From CAVXFL01 sp963761015 (GTDB lineage: Bacteria > Pseudomonadota > Alphaproteobacteria > Acetobacterales > Acetobacteraceae), in assembly GCA_963761015.1 (NCBI GenBank), contig CAVXFL010000017.1:1-64000 (forward strand): a stretch of 64,000 nucleotides of DNA, given 5' to 3'. Positions within the stretch are counted from its first letter, which is position 1, and each line of letters begins with the position of its first letter. The notes beneath the pieces are model-generated. The model was not told the DNA's origin. It ran no database searches and worked only from the letters and a program-made list of their open reading frames with translations. A program made the position numbers and the translations under genes. This document shows, one piece after another, positions 55,772-64,000 of the stretch.

Positions 55772-57486
55772 ATGGCGCGGAAGAGCACCGTGCGAGCCAC
55801 CCTGTTGAGTATGACCGCCCTCGCGGCGGGGCTGCTGGCCTCCGCCCCGGCGCATGCGCAGACGAGCACGCAGATCGACGCCATTCAACGCCAGATTCGG
55901 CAGTTGCAGCGCGAATTGACGCAGATGAAGCACGCCTTGCACACGCGCGACGCGGCGGTGCGGGCGGCGCAGGCCGAGGCCAATCGCGCGCGCCGCGAGG
56001 CGCGCCAAGCGCACGAAGCGGTCGAGCGCATTCCGATCAATCCGTTCCCGGCGCCGCTGGCCCCGCGTCCGGGCCCGGGACAGATCACCGGGCTCGCACC
56101 GGCCCCGCAGGGGCCAGCCTCGATGGCGGGTCCGAGCCCCGCCATGATCACGCAGACTGCCCCGCGCCCCGTGTTCCAGGTGGGCGGACTGACGGTCTCC
56201 TTGGGCGGCTTCGTGGCGTTTGAAGGTGTCTTCCGCTCACGCAACGAAAGCGCCTCGATCGGCTCCAGCTTCGGCGGTATCCCGTTCAACAACGTTCCCG
56301 CCGCACATATGGGCGAGTTCCACTTCACCGCGCAGCAGAGCCGGGTCGCCGCGCTGGTGGAGGGCAATGTCAACCCGGTCACCCATATCGCCGGGTATGT
56401 CGAAGCGGATTTCCTCGGCGCCGCGCCGACCGCGAACAACAACGAAAGCAACAGCTACAATCCGCGTCTGCGCCAGTTCTGGGGCGCGTACGACCGCACC
56501 GATCTGGGCCTCCACTTGGTGTTTGGCCAGATGTGGAGCTTGGTGACACTTTATAAGAACGGTCTGATACCGCGGAAGGAGGACGCGCCGCTGACGATCG
56601 ACGCGCAGTACGTGCCCGGCTTCACCTGGAAACGCCAGGCGGCGATCCGCGTCTACGGCGATTTCATGGACAAGAAGGTTTGGCTGGGCGCGTCGCTGGA
56701 AAACCCGGAGACCACGTTCTTCGTCGGGCCCAACGGGTCCGGTCAGCCGAGCGGCACCACGATCACCACGACATTGCCTGGAACCGCGAACTATGGGGGA
56801 GGCTCGTCGTACAGCAGTGACGTGGCCCCCGACATGGTCCTGAAGGCCGCGTTCGAGCCGGGCTACGGGCATTACGAGGTCTATGGTCTCGGCCGGCTGG
56901 AGAAGGACCGCGTCAGCACGCCCGGGTTCGGCGCCAACAAGATCAGGTTCGGCGGCGGCGTCGGCGGTGGCTTCATCGTGCCGCTGCTGCACAACACGGT
57001 CCAACTCCAGGGCAGCGCCCTGGTCGGCGCCGGGATCGGCAGCTACGGCACCTCGGGGCTGCCGGACGCAACCATCGGTTCGAACGGCCAGCCGGTACCG
57101 GTACCGGAGGTGCAGGCGCTGGTCGGATTGATCGGCCACCCCAGCAAATCGATCGACATCTACGGCTATGTCGGCACCGAGCAGGAATCGCGCAAGTCAT
57201 TCAGCCTGGCGGGCAAGGGGTACGGCTACGGCAGCCCGCTCTATGACAACAGCGGATGCCAGATCGAGCTCAGCACCTTGCCCTGCTCGCCCGCGAACAC
57301 CTCGGGCGTGGTCCAGGGCACGGTCGGGTTCTGGTGGCGCTGGCTGCACGGCCCCTGGGGTACCATGGCGACCGGCGCGCAGGTACCTCTTATACGCGCC
57401 GCAACGTCTTCAGCGGCATCGGCCCAACGCCGAGTGCGAACGAAAACATGTTCTTTCTGAGCATGCGCTATTATCCGTTCCAGTAG
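55772..57486 (+). CDS. Outer membrane porin with coiled-coil N terminus, frameshifted near the 3' end
   Basis: About 571 residues. Signal peptide (LLSMTALAAGLLASAPAHA) is followed by a coiled coil (QIDAIQRQIRQLQRELTQMK and onward, about residues 33-80), a Pro-rich linker, then a DcaP-like beta barrel beginning VFQVGGLTVSLGGFVAFEG. The ATG at 55772 has GGGAGAA upstream and is preferred over TTG 55742. Around 57384 the frame changes; the frame ending 57486 gives NMFFLSMRYYPFQ, a proper outer-membrane C terminus rich in aromatics. Here the shift has the sense of one missing base (or two extra). Expressed divergently from fdsG; the substrate is unknown. Confidence 0.8.
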
Positions 57487-57534
57487 CGAGCTCGTCGCAC
57501 ACAAACTCCAACAAATTCTTAACCGTCTCGGTCT

Positions 57535-57566
57535 AGCGTCCGGAGGAACTGCCCCCTTCGGACGCT
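57535..57566. terminator. Hairpin terminator after the porin gene
   Basis: AGCGTCCGGAGG pairs with CCTTCGGACGCT (one G-T pair) around an eight-base loop. It lies 49 bases after the porin stop and before the diguanylate cyclase gene. There is no T-run, so termination is likely but not certain. The remaining spacer to 57655 shows nothing else. Confidence 0.55.
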
Positions 57567-57655
57567 GGATTCATGCCTCGCAGATCCGCCTCCAGACGGA
57601 TACGGCCCCGGCGTGGCGCCGAAGCCGGTGGCCGCAACGCCATCAGACGGCCCCG

Positions 57656-58891
57656 ATGAAGGTCCCGTTGTCAGCCGAGGTCGGCGCGGCGATCGCCGAG
57701 GCTGTTCGGGCGCTCGGCTTGCGGCGGAACAGGTTTCCGCCCGCGCTCGAACGCAGCTTCAACGACGCAACCTGGACCGAACGGTACCGGGAGTTTCGCT
57801 TCTGGCTCTGGGGTTTTCTCGTCTTCGCGTGGCTCGCGCTCGGCCTTACCTATCTCGCCAATCCCGAGGAATTGGCGCTGGCCGCCGCCGTCCGCCTGTT
57901 TGTAATCACGCCCGCCTATCTGACCGGGATTTGGCTGTTGTCGCACCGGCAGCCGCGCCATGTGGAATTCGCGGCCGCCATCCTGCCCCATGTGCTCGCG
58001 CTGGTGTGCGTCGAGGCGCTGTTTCTCGCCACCGCAGGGCCCGACATAGCGCGCAATTCCATCACGCTGACATTCGGAATTCTGGCAACCAACTTCGTGG
58101 TGCCCATGCGTAGCAGGCAGACGATCGCCTATACCGCGCTGACCGTCGCAATCGGCGACGCCTTGATCGCAACGGACATGGTGGTCCGACACGGGGCATT
58201 CGTCCAAGCAGATACGATCATGTTTAACCACATGGTGGTCGCTTTATCCGTGTTCGGCCGAGTTCGCGCCGAAGCAGGCATGCGGCGGGGATTCCTGCGC
58301 GGGCTGTTGCTCCGGCGCCGTACAGACGAACTCGCACGCGCCAACGAACGGCTGCTCGAGATATCGATAACCGATCCGCTGACCGGCGTCGCCAACCGGC
58401 GTTCGTATGAAAAGGTGCTGCTGGGGTCCTGGAACGCGGCGATGGCGTCGGGTTCGCCGCTTGCGGTTCTGATGATCGATGTCGACCGGTTCAAATCGTA
58501 CAATGATCGGCTCGGCCATTTGCAGGGTGACGAGTGTCTGCGCGCGATCGCTCGCGCCATCGTCGGCCAGACGCGTCGCGGCCGCGACGTGGTCGGCCGC
58601 TTCGGCGGGGAGGAGTTCGTGATGCTGCTGCCCAACACCGATCGGGACACCGCCACCGCGGTCGCCGAGCGTGTGCGCCGCGCGGTGGCGAGTCTCGGAA
58701 TGCCGCATCCGGGAGGAAATGAACACGGCGTGGTGACGGTGAGCATCGGCGTGGCGGCGCTCGACGATGTCGGCACCGAGAGCAGGCCGGACGGGCTTCT
58801 GGCCGCCGCCGACCGGGCGCTTTACGCGGCAAAACTGGCCGGCCGCAACCGCGTCTGTGTGAAGGACCCGGAGGTCGGGCACGCGCTGTAA
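57656..58891 (+). CDS. Membrane diguanylate cyclase (GGDEF)
   Basis: A 411-residue protein. The N-terminal half has about six hydrophobic helices (FWLWGFLVFAWLALGLTYLA; LPHVLALVCVEALFLATAG and others) of MASE type. From residue 240 a GGDEF domain follows: DPLTGVANRRSYEKVL, IDVDRFKSYNDRLGHLQGDE, and the active site GRFGGEEFVMLLPNTD. The inhibitory I-site RGRD lies five residues before GGEEF, so product feedback is expected. It makes c-di-GMP from GTP and probably links an unknown membrane signal to biofilm or motility control. Confidence 0.92.
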   Translation: MKVPLSAEVGAAIAEAVRALGLRRNRFPPALERSFNDATWTERYREFRFWLWGFLVFAWLALGLTYLANPEELALAAAVRLFVITPAYLTGIWLLSHRQPRHVEFAAAILPHVLALVCVEALFLATAGPDIARNSITLTFGILATNFVVPMRSRQTIAYTALTVAIGDALIATDMVVRHGAFVQADTIMFNHMVVALSVFGRVRAEAGMRRGFLRGLLLRRRTDELARANERLLEISITDPLTGVANRRSYEKVLLGSWNAAMASGSPLAVLMIDVDRFKSYNDRLGHLQGDECLRAIARAIVGQTRRGRDVVGRFGGEEFVMLLPNTDRDTATAVAERVRRAVASLGMPHPGGNEHGVVTVSIGVAALDDVGTESRPDGLLAAADRALYAAKLAGRNRVCVKDPEVGHAL

Positions 58892-58986
58892 CCGGCATCG
58901 CCGCTATCCGCGACTTCGGGGTTCGGTGCGAACCAGCGCCAGCCCGGGGCAGCGCGAGAGCACGTTCACAAAAGCTCCCAGTCCGT

Positions 58987-59013
58987 TCATTGCCGGGCGC
59001 GACCGGCAGTTCT
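58987..59013. repeat. Degenerate dispersed repeat, possible copy
   Basis: TCATTGCCGGGCGCGACCGGCA resembles the CGTCATTGCCGGGCTTGACC repeat found at 15223, 36566 and 37609. It lies in the convergent gap between the diguanylate cyclase and a cytochrome c gene. The similarity is partial, so it is listed with low confidence. Confidence 0.35.
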
Positions 59014-59065
59014 TGCCGGGGAGATGCGCGGGTCGAGCCGCCAATTCCAGTCAGCCTGAACGCGG

Positions 59066-59413
59066 TTAAGGCTTCAGCGATTTGATGTATTTCGCCATGA
59101 GCGCGATCTGTTTGTCGTTCAGAAATCGCTTGAACGACGGCATGTAGCCGGGCTTGCCATTATGGATGCGCTGCTCGACCTCCTGTTTCGTCATCTTCGT
59201 GCCGGCCAGTTTGGGCCCCTTGTCGGCGGTCATGCCGTAGCTGCCGTGGCACCAGCCGCACTGGCCGGCGAAAATCGCCTTCGCCTGCGCCCTTTCGGCG
59301 TCGGTCAGCACCGGCCGCGACTGCGTCTCGTGCTCGTGGTCGGCCGCATGGTTCTCCGCCGCCATACCAACGGACGACGCCAGCGTGAGGCCGCAAGCGA
59401 CGGCAATCGCCAT
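59066..59413 (-). CDS. Small periplasmic c-type cytochrome
   Basis: About 115 residues from ATG 59413 with signal peptide MAIAVACGLTLASSVGMAAE. The heme motif is GQCGWCHGSYG, followed by KGPKLAGTKMTKQEVEQRI and the axial Met in PGYMPSFKRFLNDKQI. It lies downstream of the PQQ dehydrogenase on the same strand and is its likely electron acceptor, but a strong hairpin at 59625 separates the two. The frame is open upstream to 59605 with an Arg-rich leader that is not preferred. Confidence 0.85.
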   Translation of the reverse strand: MAIAVACGLTLASSVGMAAENHAADHEHETQSRPVLTDAERAQAKAIFAGQCGWCHGSYGMTADKGPKLAGTKMTKQEVEQRIHNGKPGYMPSFKRFLNDKQIALMAKYIKSLKP

Positions 59414-59624
59414 CAGATCCAATCGCCGTGACGCGCACGCGGGCCGAGCGTCGTGGCGAGCGACCCCGGCGGAGGAAGGGGGAAGCAATCCGCCGGCGGC
59501 TCCGGATCGCCTTGTCGCTCTGCCCCTCGCGGCGACCATTCGAATAGGCCGACGCTCCGCTCCGAAACTTGGCATAGACCGCGAACGAAAGAACAATCTC
59601 ATCATGTCTGCTCGTCGACGAGAG

Positions 59625-59656
59625 AAAGCCCACAGCCCGCGCGGGCTGTGGGCTTT
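59625..59656. terminator. Perfect 16-bp inverted repeat, probable bidirectional terminator
   Basis: AAAGCCCACAGCCCGC is followed directly by its exact reverse complement GCGGGCTGTGGGCTTT. The long GC-rich stem with A and T ends is typical of a rho-independent terminator. It lies 27 bases after the PQQ dehydrogenase stop and separates that gene from the cytochrome c gene. Confidence 0.85.
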
Positions 59657-59682
59657 CGGGTCACACGCTCCGCTGGGCGGAG

Positions 59683-61410
59683 TTACTCGCTGTAGACGAT
59701 CAGCACACCGGAATCCAACGGCATGCTCTTGAACGGCTCGCCGAACAGCGTGGCCAGGTTCTGCGACACATAGGTGCCCCAGCCGGTCGTCACGGCGATG
59801 TACTGCTTGCCGTTCACGGCGTAGGAGATGATGCCGCCATCATGGCCGATGCCGTCGTTGTGCGACCAGAGTTTCTTCCCGGTCTTGGCATCGAGCGCAT
59901 CGAGCATGCCGTTGGCGCCGGGCACGAACAACAGGTCGCCCTTCGTCGCCAGCAGGCTCGCCATCACCGGATACTTGTAGATGACCTCCCACGCCTTCTT
60001 GCCGCTGATCGGATCGACCGCGTTGATATGCCCGTACGCCGCGTCATGCCCGTGGGCGGGAACCGGCGTGTAGGTGGCGCTCATGTACATCTGCCCGGAA
60101 TAGTCGTTCGGCTTGGGCAGGTGCTGCGCCTCCATGTTCTGGCACCATTCCTGGCCGGCCTTGTAGTAGAGACCGGTTTCCGGGCTGTACGCGCCGCTGT
60201 TCCAGCTGATGGCCCCATCCACCGCCGGGCAAACGTTGTCGTGCTTGCCGATGGTGACGTCGTGCCGCCCCTCCAGTTGCCCGGTATGCGGATCGACGCC
60301 GGTGACGAAATTGGACGTCTCGCCCAGGTGCCAGACGTTCTCGATCTGCAGCGGCACGTGGCTGGGGTCGCGGTTATAAACGTACACGTAGCCACCCTTG
60401 TTCGGGTGGGTGACATAGTGCTTCCCGTCGCGGTCGATCATGACGAACTCGCCGACCGCGCCGTCGAAGTCCCAGGAATCGTGCGGCACTTCCTGGAAGT
60501 AGGACTTCAGCTTGCCGGTGTCGGGATCGAGCGCCACCACGCCCGAGGTGTACAGATTGTCGCCGGGCCGCATCGCGAGGTCGTAATCCGGCGCCGGGTT
60601 GGCGGTTCCCCAGAAGATCGTGTTGGTGTCGGCGTCGTACGTGCCGGTCATCCAACCGCCGCCGCCGCCGGTCTTCCAGCTGTCGTTGCCCCAGCTCTTG
60701 CGGGAGCGCTCGTCGCCGCCGATCGTGTCGAACTGCCAGAGCTTCTTGCCGGTCTTGGCATCGACGCCGAAGATCGGACCGCAGCAGCCGGCGAGCTCAC
60801 CGCCGTTAGACCCGAAGATCACCTTATCCTTCACGACCAGCGGCGCGCCGGTGAAGCCCTTGGCGCCTTGCTTGACGTTGATGAGCTGGGTCTCCCAGAC
60901 GGTTTTGCCGGACTGCATGTCGACGGCGATCGCCCGACCGTCCAGCGTGCCGATATACAGGTTGCCGTAACCTGCCGCGAGGCCGCGGTTGTACGGATTA
61001 TACGGCGTGGACTGCGCCCATTCCTCGTTGAGCTTCGGCTTCCACGTCCACAGCGGCGCGCCGGTTGCGCCGTCCACAGCCCAGATCTGATCGTTGGCGA
61101 TCGTGTAGTACAGGCGGCCGTCGATCGCCAGCGGGAAGGACTGGATGCCGCCATGCGGGCTGGCACCGGGATTGTAAATCCAGGCGACCTTCAGCTTGCC
61201 GATGTTGCTCGTGTTGATCTGGTCGAGCGGGCTGTAGTGATAGGAGTTGTACGTGCGATGATACATGACCCAGTTGTTCGGGTCCTTGTCGGCGTTCAAC
61301 AGCGCATTGCCGTCGAGTTCTGCGGCGCGGGCCGCCATGCCCACCGCGCCGAGACATCCTGCGGCGATGCTGCAAGCAAGTAAAGCGCGTTTCATCGTGC
61401 CTGAGGTCAC
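59683..61410 (-). CDS. PQQ-dependent alcohol/methanol dehydrogenase family protein
   Basis: Periplasmic quinoprotein of about 575 residues. GTG 61410 is chosen because GGGAGG lies eight bases upstream; the product begins MTSGTMKRALLACSIAAGCL, a signal peptide. An eight-bladed propeller is indicated by repeated tryptophan-docking motifs such as DAKTGKKLW, ALDPDTGKL and ISGKKAWE. The metal-site Glu is probably in NGGELAG (about residue 205) and the NPAPDYD-RPGDN block is present. The vicinal Cys pair usual before VNRG is missing (YNPYNRG here), while CC occurs at 209-210. Ca2+ or lanthanide use cannot be decided. Confidence 0.9.
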   Translation of the reverse strand: MTSGTMKRALLACSIAAGCLGAVGMAARAAELDGNALLNADKDPNNWVMYHRTYNSYHYSPLDQINTSNIGKLKVAWIYNPGASPHGGIQSFPLAIDGRLYYTIANDQIWAVDGATGAPLWTWKPKLNEEWAQSTPYNPYNRGLAAGYGNLYIGTLDGRAIAVDMQSGKTVWETQLINVKQGAKGFTGAPLVVKDKVIFGSNGGELAGCCGPIFGVDAKTGKKLWQFDTIGGDERSRKSWGNDSWKTGGGGGWMTGTYDADTNTIFWGTANPAPDYDLAMRPGDNLYTSGVVALDPDTGKLKSYFQEVPHDSWDFDGAVGEFVMIDRDGKHYVTHPNKGGYVYVYNRDPSHVPLQIENVWHLGETSNFVTGVDPHTGQLEGRHDVTIGKHDNVCPAVDGAISWNSGAYSPETGLYYKAGQEWCQNMEAQHLPKPNDYSGQMYMSATYTPVPAHGHDAAYGHINAVDPISGKKAWEVIYKYPVMASLLATKGDLLFVPGANGMLDALDAKTGKKLWSHNDGIGHDGGIISYAVNGKQYIAVTTGWGTYVSQNLATLFGEPFKSMPLDSGVLIVYSE

Positions 61411-61628
61411 GTCCGGATCCTCCCAAGGAAGTTTTTCACGGCAGCAATCTGTTCGCGGCGATTGCCGATCGCACTGCCACGCTTGGTATACCGGTGTGCT
61501 CTCGCCGAGGCAACCGACCCGCTGAGTCGGGTAATGCTTTTCCCGGTCCACGGCGCCACCGGCGAAAGCCACGACGAATACCCGCTATCCGTCGCGTATA
61601 CGCTGTCCGCCGGAACTTGGCGGCGCGT

Positions 61629-62201
61629 TCAGCCTCGGCGACGCAGCAAGTCGGGCGGGAGCCAGACGCGGGTAATCTTCCAGGTGCCGTCGTGCAGTTC
61701 CATCCGTAGCTTCACCGGCACCGCGCCGCCGGCCGACGTACGCAGCCAAAGCATGAACGTTTCGGGGTTTTGGAAGAAAGCCCAGGTGACGTGAGCGTGC
61801 TTGAACGAAATGGCCTTCAGCGGATCGGGGTCGGCGTCGTCCATGTCCGCCTCGCGCCCCGGCCGCGCTATCCGGGCGATCGAATCGGGCGTGACCGCCA
61901 AATCGACAGCAGTTGACGCAATCCCCTTGACGAACGACGCCCCGAAGGGCGGCAAAACGGCGGCCGCGTTCTGGGTGATCGCCTTGGGCTGCTCGGCAGG
62001 TTCGGGAGGCTCGGCCAGCAGTTCCTCGGCGATGTCGTCCTTCAGACCCTGCCGCACGCGATCCCAGTCCACCATGGCGGACAGCCGCGCCGGATCGCCG
62101 CTTTGGAGAGCGGCCTGCAGCCGATACAGCGCCACGTACGGATAGGCCGTATAGGCGGCCGCCACCACGACCAGGGCCGACAAGATGGGCCTCTTCCGCA
62201 T
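61629..62201 (-). CDS. DUF2939 family protein
   Basis: About 190 residues from ATG 62201 (MRKRPILSALVVVAAAYTAY), with one N-terminal helix and the DUF2939 core YVALYRLQAALQSGDPARLS followed by AMVDWDRVRQGLKDDI. The C-terminal half is a small strand-rich domain (TWAFFQNPETFMLWLR; MELHDGTWKITRVWLPPDLL). Function is unknown. The spacer upstream (62202-62499) is comparatively AT-rich and probably holds its promoter; nothing else was recognised there. The 218-base gap on the other side leads to the PQQ gene. Confidence 0.8.
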   Translation of the reverse strand: MRKRPILSALVVVAAAYTAYPYVALYRLQAALQSGDPARLSAMVDWDRVRQGLKDDIAEELLAEPPEPAEQPKAITQNAAAVLPPFGASFVKGIASTAVDLAVTPDSIARIARPGREADMDDADPDPLKAISFKHAHVTWAFFQNPETFMLWLRTSAGGAVPVKLRMELHDGTWKITRVWLPPDLLRRRG

Positions 62202-62499
62202 CAGGGTCCCCCCCACCACGACAATTATCCGGCCCTCAATAACATTCCGCAAATGATCGTTTCCTTACGAATCGCGGGTCGCGGCAAAAATCTTTTTCAA
62301 TTTCCGGGGAAGTGGTCGCGTCGGCGCGCCGTGAATTCGCTGGCCGGCGACGGATCGCGCCGCGTTTCAACCGTCTATTGTATGTTTTATGAACGAGTTG
62401 GACGATGTATTTGTGACGCTTGTTGAAGCCGCCGTTCCGGATGCGCACCGGCCAGGTGCCGCGTGGTCCCGGCGGTTTGCGCCGACGGTTGCGGAAGGC

Positions 62500-63096
62500 T
62501 CAGGCCGCGGTCGGAACCGTGACCCCGATCATATCGCCGTCGCGCACGATGGCGGCCAGGCGCGCCTCGCTCCAGCCCTCGGTGCGGGCGGGCCGCATCG
62601 GCAGCACCATCCAGCGATAATCGGCGGTGGAATCGATCACCCGGATGCGCACCCGCTCGGCAACATGGGTGCCGAATTCGGCGAGCAGTCCGCGCGGATC
62701 GCGCACCGCGCGCGCCCGATAAGGGGCCGATTTGTACCAGAACGGCGGATAGCCGAGCACCGCGCGCGGATAGCAACTGCACAACGTGCAGACGATCAGG
62801 TGGTGCGTATCGGGCGTGTTCTCGAGCACGCCGAGCGGCAACGCGCCACGCATGGGAATTCCGACGGCCTCGGCCGCCGCGCGGCCGTCGGCGACCATCA
62901 ACGCGCGATAAGCCGGATCGACCCAGGCTCTCGCGACCATGCGCGCGCCCTGCGCGGGCGAGGCGGTGTCGGTCAGCGCGATCCGTTCCGCGATATCCGC
63001 CTGGGTCACGATGCCCTTGTCGCTCAGAAGCCCGAGTACCGCCGACAGCAGATTTGCGCCGTCGGCTTCGAGCAGGTTCACGCCGGTTCCAGCCAT
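62500..63096 (-). CDS. Nitrile hydratase alpha-like/thiocyanate hydrolase gamma-like metal-binding subunit
   Basis: A 198-residue protein carrying the cobalt-type metal claw VCTLCSCYPRAVLGYPPFWY (Cys 103, 106, 108), in which two Cys are normally oxidised. Other matches are LLSDKGIVTQADIAERI, ARAWVDPAYRALMVADGRAA and RIRVIDSTADYRWMVLPMRP. This chain forms the catalytic centre for hydration of nitriles or thiocyanate. ATG 63096 overlaps the upstream beta-like gene by 19 bases. With the beta subunit split in two, the gene set resembles thiocyanate hydrolase or three-subunit nitrile hydratases; sequence alone does not choose. Confidence 0.85.
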   Translation of the reverse strand: MAGTGVNLLEADGANLLSAVLGLLSDKGIVTQADIAERIALTDTASPAQGARMVARAWVDPAYRALMVADGRAAAEAVGIPMRGALPLGVLENTPDTHHLIVCTLCSCYPRAVLGYPPFWYKSAPYRARAVRDPRGLLAEFGTHVAERVRIRVIDSTADYRWMVLPMRPARTEGWSEARLAAIVRDGDMIGVTVPTAA

Positions 63097-63365
63097 GACC
63101 CGTAAATCTCCACCACGACCTCGTCCCCGCGCTTGCCCTCGTGCCAGATCGGCGGCTGTTCGAAACTGACGTGATAGAGCGGCAGCCGGGCCGCCGGCCG
63201 CGCAAAGGCGAGATCCTCGGGACTGGGGAACTCGCCCAGGTAGTTGACGACGGTGCCCTGGCGGCCGCGCAGGTAATGCGGCGTGCGGATATGCGCGGGG
63301 CCACGCGCTTCCGGCCAATCCAGCCTTACCCGAACCGAGGCGCCGGGCGCGAGCGGCGCCGCCAT
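63078..63365 (-). CDS. Nitrile hydratase beta-like subunit, C-terminal (SH3-like) half
   Basis: A 95-residue protein matching the C-terminal barrel of nitrile hydratase beta: HIRTPHYLRGRQGTVVNYLG and LYHVSFEQPPIWHEGKRGDE then VVVEIYGSWLEP. In this family it packs against the metal-bearing chain. Its ATG shares a TGATG junction with the preceding gene and its end overlaps the alpha-like gene by 19 bases, so translation is coupled. Frame arithmetic shows the split is not the one-extra-base type seen elsewhere in the window, so a genuine gene boundary is likely. Confidence 0.85.
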   Translation of the reverse strand: MAAPLAPGASVRVRLDWPEARGPAHIRTPHYLRGRQGTVVNYLGEFPSPEDLAFARPAARLPLYHVSFEQPPIWHEGKRGDEVVVEIYGSWLEPA

Positions 63366-63679
63366 CAGGGCCGCTCCAGCGCGGCGCGCAAGTCGTCCTC
63401 GTCGATCACGCCCTTGCGCAGCAGGTTGTCGGCGATCGAGCGGATCCAGCGCTCGTAGTAGCTCAGGCGATGATAGGTCGCCTCCGGAATGGCTTCGATG
63501 CCGCGCCGCAGTTCGTCAACGGTCATCACGCCCTTGATCCCCAGCACCTGGCGCAGCCCGTCTACCTGCCGATCGAACTCGGTCAGCACATGGGCGCTCT
63601 TGTCCACCGGCTCGCACATGAACTTCGAGACGCCGCCGAGATCGTGCGGCGAGCGCGGATGGTTCTCGGGCAGGTCCAT
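63365..63679 (-). CDS. Nitrile hydratase beta-like subunit, N-terminal half
   Basis: A 104-residue protein starting MDLPENHPRSPHDLGGV. The helical part LTEFDRQVDGLRQVLGIKGV followed by MTVDELRRGIEAIPEATYHR LSYYERWIRSIADNLLRKG-type sequence matches the N-terminal region of nitrile hydratase beta (thiocyanate hydrolase alpha/beta type). Stop and start codons of its neighbours overlap by single bases at both ends (TGATG), so the four genes here are tightly coupled. Confidence 0.8.
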   Translation of the reverse strand: MDLPENHPRSPHDLGGVSKFMCEPVDKSAHVLTEFDRQVDGLRQVLGIKGVMTVDELRRGIEAIPEATYHRLSYYERWIRSIADNLLRKGVIDEDDLRAALERP

Positions 63680-64000
63680 CAGTTGATCGCCTCCCCGTCC
63701 AGGGTGCCCCAGAACTCCTGACGCTTCAACCAGCCGCGATAGTCGCCGGCCTGCACCCGGCACCACGCCGAGCCGGCATCGCAATGCAGGATGCGGCCGA
63801 CCACGCCCGGCTTGAGCCGCGCCACCGGCCCCGCCTTGTCGTCCGGGCGCTGGCGCAACCGGCGCTCGGCGCCGATCACCATAAAGCTGCGCCGACCTGT
63901 CAGGGTCGCCTGATGCACCCAGCCCTTTACGCCGTCCGGGTCCTTCACCAGCCGCCAGACCTCGAACTCGCGCTCGATCTCCACCGGCAGCTCGCGGCGC
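63679..64000 (-). CDS. SH3-domain protein, 5' end beyond the window
   Basis: Partial gene: the frame stays open to the window edge, so the N terminus is missing. The visible part reads VWRLVKDPDGVKGWVHQATL, RRLRQRPDDKAGPVARLKPG and WCRVQAGDYRGWLKRQEFWG, two bacterial SH3-like repeats with conserved GWxxxxxL. Exported SH3 proteins often bind cell wall. The stop overlaps the beta N-terminal gene start, so it may simply share the operon. Function unknown. Confidence 0.75.
   Translation of the reverse strand, partial: RRELPVEIEREFEVWRLVKDPDGVKGWVHQATLTGRRSFMVIGAERRLRQRPDDKAGPVARLKPGVVGRILHCDAGSAWCRVQAGDYRGWLKRQEFWGTLDGEAIN

Noticed and set aside
63365..63367. Frameshift splitting a single nitrile hydratase beta gene
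   Set aside because: The change needed is not the one-extra-base type found elsewhere, and TGATG start-stop coupling with a plausible N terminus supports two genes. It remains worth checking.

Overview
The window is GC-rich (roughly two thirds G+C) and densely coded. It looks like chromosomal DNA of an alphaproteobacterium, most likely Acetobacterales/Acetobacteraceae. This is inferred from codon use and from gene content: PQQ alcohol dehydrogenase, cbb3 oxidase, FdsGBACD-type formate dehydrogenase, a P-type proton pump and paired branched-chain-type binding proteins. No rRNA, tRNA, CRISPR array or prophage is visible.

Layout. 1-4.4 kb: nickel transport (NiCoT) with a candidate NikR operator, nikR-ybaK, hemW and anmK. 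4.5-6.4 kb: tyrS running into a 5'-truncated IS630 transposase. 6.4-12.8 kb: two divergent paralogous binding proteins with a Liv-type ABC transporter whose permease and ATPase are fused. 12.9-15.1 kb: ArsR regulator, exported DsrE-like protein and ModA-like binding protein. 15.5-19.6 kb: membrane protein, pdxA-pdxJ and a Na+/H+ antiporter. 19.6-23.5 kb: xerC-DUF484 facing priA. 23.6-28.4 kb: acyl-CoA synthetase, exported alpha/beta-hydrolase-like protein and phosphotransacetylase-like enzyme. 28.4-37.4 kb: tauE-like gene, then small ORF-ccoNOQP-ccoGHIS. 37.7-41.3 kb: P-type H+-ATPase with uspA, and a divergent small gene. 41.4-44.5 kb: manC, yggT, DUF167, folD. 44.5-48 kb: cytochrome c, flavin amine oxidase, class III cyclase. 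48-55.6 kb: OFA antiporter with its small subunit, then fdsGBA-fdhD-fdsD. 55.8-59 kb: porin and diguanylate cyclase. 59-62 kb: cytochrome c and PQQ dehydrogenase, then DUF2939. 62.5-64 kb: a three-gene nitrile hydratase/thiocyanate hydrolase-like cluster and a partial SH3 gene.

Functional picture. Electrons from formate (FdsABG) and from periplasmic alcohol oxidation (PQQ enzyme plus cytochrome c) can reach a high-affinity cbb3 oxidase. Near-perfect FNR/FixK-type boxes precede both the cco operon and the H+-ATPase/uspA unit, suggesting one low-oxygen regulon.

The most unusual feature is a set of nine single-base frameshifts in eight otherwise intact genes (tyrS, dsrE-like, membrane protein, hydrolase-like, tauE-like, ccoS, manC, fdsA twice). 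All have the same sign: one extra base. A tenth, in the porin, has the opposite sign. Systematic base over-calling in the assembly is the simplest explanation; recoding is the exciting but less likely one. Several palindromic repeats are present, including one inserted in frame inside ccoI and two copies of a 65-bp inverted-repeat element.
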